Positions 60,026 to 64,000 of a DNA stretch of 64,000 nt are shown piece by piece (position 1 is the first letter of the stretch; each line of letters begins with the position of its first letter). The notes beneath the pieces are model-generated. The model saw only the letters and a program-made list of their open reading frames with translations, was not told the origin of the DNA and made no database searches. This DNA is from Amorphochlora amoebiformis (Eukaryota > Cercozoa > Chlorarachniophyceae). A program made the translations under genes and the position numbers. The stretch spans positions 186,001 to 250,000 of the forward strand of contig BAAHQB010000104.1 of NCBI GenBank assembly GCA_054601695.1, written 5' to 3'.

Positions 60026-60280
60026 GTATGCATACACATACATTTATATTACATATAAATATATACACATACATACAGATAGATATGTAATACATATATA
60101 TAAATATATATTTTATGTATATACGTATATGTACAATACAATATATATATGCATACATACATACATACATATATATACATATATACATACATATATATAT
60201 ATATTAGAGCAATAGTCCGCAAGAATTTTTTTGTAGATATGAATATGTCTATGTATATATATATATATATACGTATATAA

Positions 60281-60313
<33 letters not shown>

Positions 60314-60346
60314 GATACATACATATATAGATACACATATATACAT

Positions 60347-60404
<58 letters not shown>

Positions 60405-60498
60405 CATATATGTATGTATGTATATATATATATATATATTTCGTATCATATATATATATATATGTATATATATGTGTGTGTGTGTGTATGTGTGCCGC

Positions 60499-60557
<59 letters not shown>

Positions 60558-60600
60558 AAATATATATATATATATATATACATATATATACAAATGTATC

Positions 60601-60631
<31 letters not shown>

Positions 60632-60650
60632 ATTTGCGTGTACCTATACA

Positions 60651-60687
<37 letters not shown>

Positions 60688-60727
60688 TGTGTGTGTGTGT
60701 TTATGTGTATATATGGATATATTTATG

Positions 60728-60776
<49 letters not shown>

Positions 60777-60947
60777 TATATATATATATATATATAATAT
60801 ATATATATATGTATGTATACATATAAATATATTAACATATACTTTTATATAGCTTCTCTTGTTTGATGTATCGCGTAATGATATTGAGGAAGTAGACGTC
60901 GAACGCCTGCAAGGTCTACAAATACAAATATACATTCGTATGTGAAT

Positions 60948-60981
<34 letters not shown>

Positions 60982-61027
60982 TATTATATATATATATATA
61001 TGAATATATATATATATATATATATAA

Positions 61028-61061
<34 letters not shown>

Positions 61062-61136
61062 GTATAAATATATTTACATATATGTATCATGTATATACAA
61101 TGTATATATATATATATATATATGTGTATGTATATT

Positions 61137-61168
<32 letters not shown>

Positions 61169-61273
61169 CCTGTTTGTGTATTATATACATATGTATTATA
61201 CTTATATCATATACATACATTCCACATCTCTCCCCCTGAATCTACCCCCTCCCTTTGTCTTTCCTCTTCCCAC

Positions 61274-61314
<41 letters not shown>

Positions 61315-61642
61315 ATATATAATATTAATAATATATTTTCTTAACAATAGAATATCCCCGCAATACATGATACACAAGTTTGTGTCTACATTAGGTCTAA
61401 CGCGGCTGGTAAACCTCGACCTCTCCCACAACAGGTTAAGCAAATTCCCCTCCTTAAGCTTCATTAAGGTAAATTTAACATATTTCAACCCGTCGAACTT
61501 AACCCTCTGATCCCAACCCTTCTAAACCCAACCCTTCTTATCTCAACTTAATCGTAGCCGCTCCTAAGGGTAGAGCTGGACTTTAATCGCTTAACCAGTG
61601 CTGACTTTACGGTGGCCGTCTGATACTAACCTTAATTCCATG

Positions 61643-61685
<43 letters not shown>

Positions 61686-61731
61686 ATATGTGTGTGTGTG
61701 TGCGTGTGTATAATATATGTATATGTGTGTG

Positions 61732-61762
<31 letters not shown>

Positions 61763-61932
61763 TCATATATATATATATATATGTATATATATATTAAGAA
61801 TATATATGTGTATGTATATATGTATATATATGCATACATATACATATACATATATATAGTTATGTATGATGCATGTATTATATATATATATATATATACA
61901 TATATGTATATATATATACACATACATATATA

Positions 61933-61964
<32 letters not shown>

Positions 61965-62685
61965 GTTATGTCCGTATACAGATGTATGTATATGTGAGTG
62001 AATCATATATCTGTATTTATACATATACACACATACACATATATATATATATATATATAAATACATATATACATGTGTGTGTGTGTGTTGTTTGGGTATA
62101 CACATACGCACGTACAAAAATATATGTGTGTCTAGTATAAGTATATATGTAAGATATATACGTTAACATACCTCCTGTCTCCCTTTCTCTCCTCCATGAT
62201 TCAACAGAGTTTATGCTCCTCCTCCTTGATTATTGACCAGTGCGGTGTGGGTTGGTGTTGTTTGATTTTTAGGGCATGCAAAACCTTCGCATTGTAAGCC
62301 TAGGGAACAACTGGCTCGAAAAAGCTCCCAAACTGAGCCATTTGAAGAAGCTTCAGGTGATTTTGTTGACAAGAGAGCAAGAGGAGACGGATAAAGATAT
62401 AGAGGGGAGAATATTCGTGGATCGTGTGTATTGTGTGCGAATGCAAGCGTGTATGGAATACTTCCATATATATACACATACACACTTATAATATATATAT
62501 ATATATATATTTACATATATATATAATATATAATGTATACATAATATATATTTGTATATTTTTTATGTACATGTATATACAATGATGTATGAATATATGT
62601 AGAAAGGTATATACATTTATATATTTATTTATGTTTTTTTAATATATAAATAGTAATATATATATACATATATATATATACACAC

Positions 62686-62721
<36 letters not shown>

Positions 62722-62886
62722 GTATGTATATTTATGTTATATTTATACACATATGAATGTATGTATGACGACATATATATATTTATATATGTATATATTG
62801 ATGTATATATATATATATATATATATGATATATAAATCGATATTATATATACGTACGTATAAATATTATGTTTATACATGCATATG

Positions 62887-62952
<66 letters not shown>

Positions 62953-63547
62953 TATTATATATATATATATATATATATATAAATGACATATGAATACATA
63001 TAAACATATCGTGAAGGTATGTATACACGCACATACATATACCTATGTATACACGTATATAACATTGGTATATATTATGTACAAAATGCCAAGTTAAGTA
63101 CGAACGTTAGGAAAGTTGGATATGTGTGCGTGACATATTCTGAACACACACACACACATACATATACACACACATATACATATATGTTTCTGTGTGCGCG
63201 CGTATGTATGTGTTTGTAAATACTATATATGTGTATGTGTGTGTATGTATACATATATTTATTGTACGTGCATACCAATATATTACGTGTGTGTGTTGTT
63301 ACATGTGTGTATATATGTATATATATGTGTGTTAAATATAGATAGTAATACATATATATATATATATATTATATACATATGTATATATATATACATCTTG
63401 TCTAATGTAGCAATTAAACTTGAAAAATAATCGACTGAAGACGCCGCCGAATTTTTCTCCCGGGTATTACATAGCTATATGATATGTCTGTATGTGTGTA
63501 TACATGTCTGTATGTGTGTACAATAAATGTTTGTATACTTATATATG

Positions 63548-63594
<47 letters not shown>

Positions 63595-63696
63595 TGTGTG
63601 TGTGTGTGTGTGTATGTGTGTGTGTGTTTTTTGTGTACAAATGCACACATTCATGCACATCTATGTAAGTGTATAAATATAAAATGTAATATATAT

Positions 63697-63729
<33 letters not shown>

Positions 63730-63944
63730 ATACATATATATATACATATATAAAATATATATATACAGACATATAGATACTACACATGTACATATGCACA
63801 CATATTTATATATACATATATACATATATGCATACATTAACATATAAATTGCTGTGTTTGTATATTAATTTGTACATATTGTATGTGTACAGATCCTTCA
63901 GTTCGTTAACAAAGCTGGACATACGCAATAACCCACTGAGTGAG
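58451..63944 (+). CDS. Leucine-rich repeat protein (SDS22-like repeats), 3' partial
   Basis: Eight exons so far: 58451-58548, 58915-58981, 59144-59239, 60853-60913, 61395-61468, 62273-62356, 63411-63463, 63893-63944 (585 nt, 195 residues), continuing past the right edge. Start context is AATCATGTC; the N-terminus is [15 protein letters not shown]. Then come at least eight repeats of 20-23 residues with LxxLxxLxLxxNxL spacing: [84 protein letters not shown] and [11 protein letters not shown]. The repeats resemble the SDS22/LRRC cytoplasmic class, which acts as a binding scaffold; the partner cannot be told. Exon boundaries fall at similar places in successive repeats. No signal peptide. Confidence 0.9.
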
Positions 63945-64000
63945 GTAGAATATATATATATATATATATGTATGTATTTATGTATACACACTCATATATA

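Overview
This is eukaryotic nuclear DNA. About 85% of it is intron and intergenic simple repeat: (AT)n, (CT/GA)n and telomere-like (TTAGGG/CCCTAA)n. Complex sequence survives as short islands, and almost every island is an exon. I rebuilt the genes by hand, joining islands through GT-AG (one GC-AG) splice sites and keeping the reading frame. Each rebuilt coding sequence has a length divisible by three. The result is eight multi-exon genes with about 108 exons of 24-783 nt, and roughly 8.4 kb of coding sequence in 64 kb.

Organism: canonical introns, mitochondrial and secretory leaders, and a fungal/Bacteroidetes-type ketol-acid reductoisomerase mean a eukaryote that makes its own branched-chain amino acids, such as an alga, other protist or fungus-like organism. 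TTAGGG is probably its telomere unit. I cannot name the species.

Layout: <517-10818 (+), 3' part of an RNB-domain exoribonuclease (DIS3L2-like). 11391-20831 (-), ketol-acid reductoisomerase, 15 exons, convergent with the first gene. 21068-23082 (+), ankyrin-like protein, divergent from the reductoisomerase. 24087-25317 (+), two small, weakly supported genes. 27560-31100 (-), patatin/ATGL-like lipase, 8 exons. 31236-48896 (+), 41-exon secreted protein with tectonin repeats and three concanavalin/LamG-like domains, divergent from the lipase across a 135-bp spacer holding a 10-bp-phased ACCGGTTA array. 50081-57020 (-), unrecognised protein with a chained CxxC cluster. 57433-57984 (-), tiny secreted granulin-like peptide. 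58451->63944 (+), leucine-rich repeat protein running off the right edge. The genes are unrelated in function and do not form a pathway.

Most interesting signals: (1) exon ends with their splice sites are tandemly duplicated into neighbouring introns in at least seven places, sometimes as complete 34-nt mini-exons; (2) simple repeats run flush to splice sites, and CCCTAA arrays supply CTAAC branch-point-like and pyrimidine sequence just before acceptors; (3) a dispersed element of about 45 bp always lies in TTAGGG-type DNA in one orientation; (4) the architecture of the 41-exon secreted protein. No RNA genes, CRISPR arrays or autonomous transposons were recognised.
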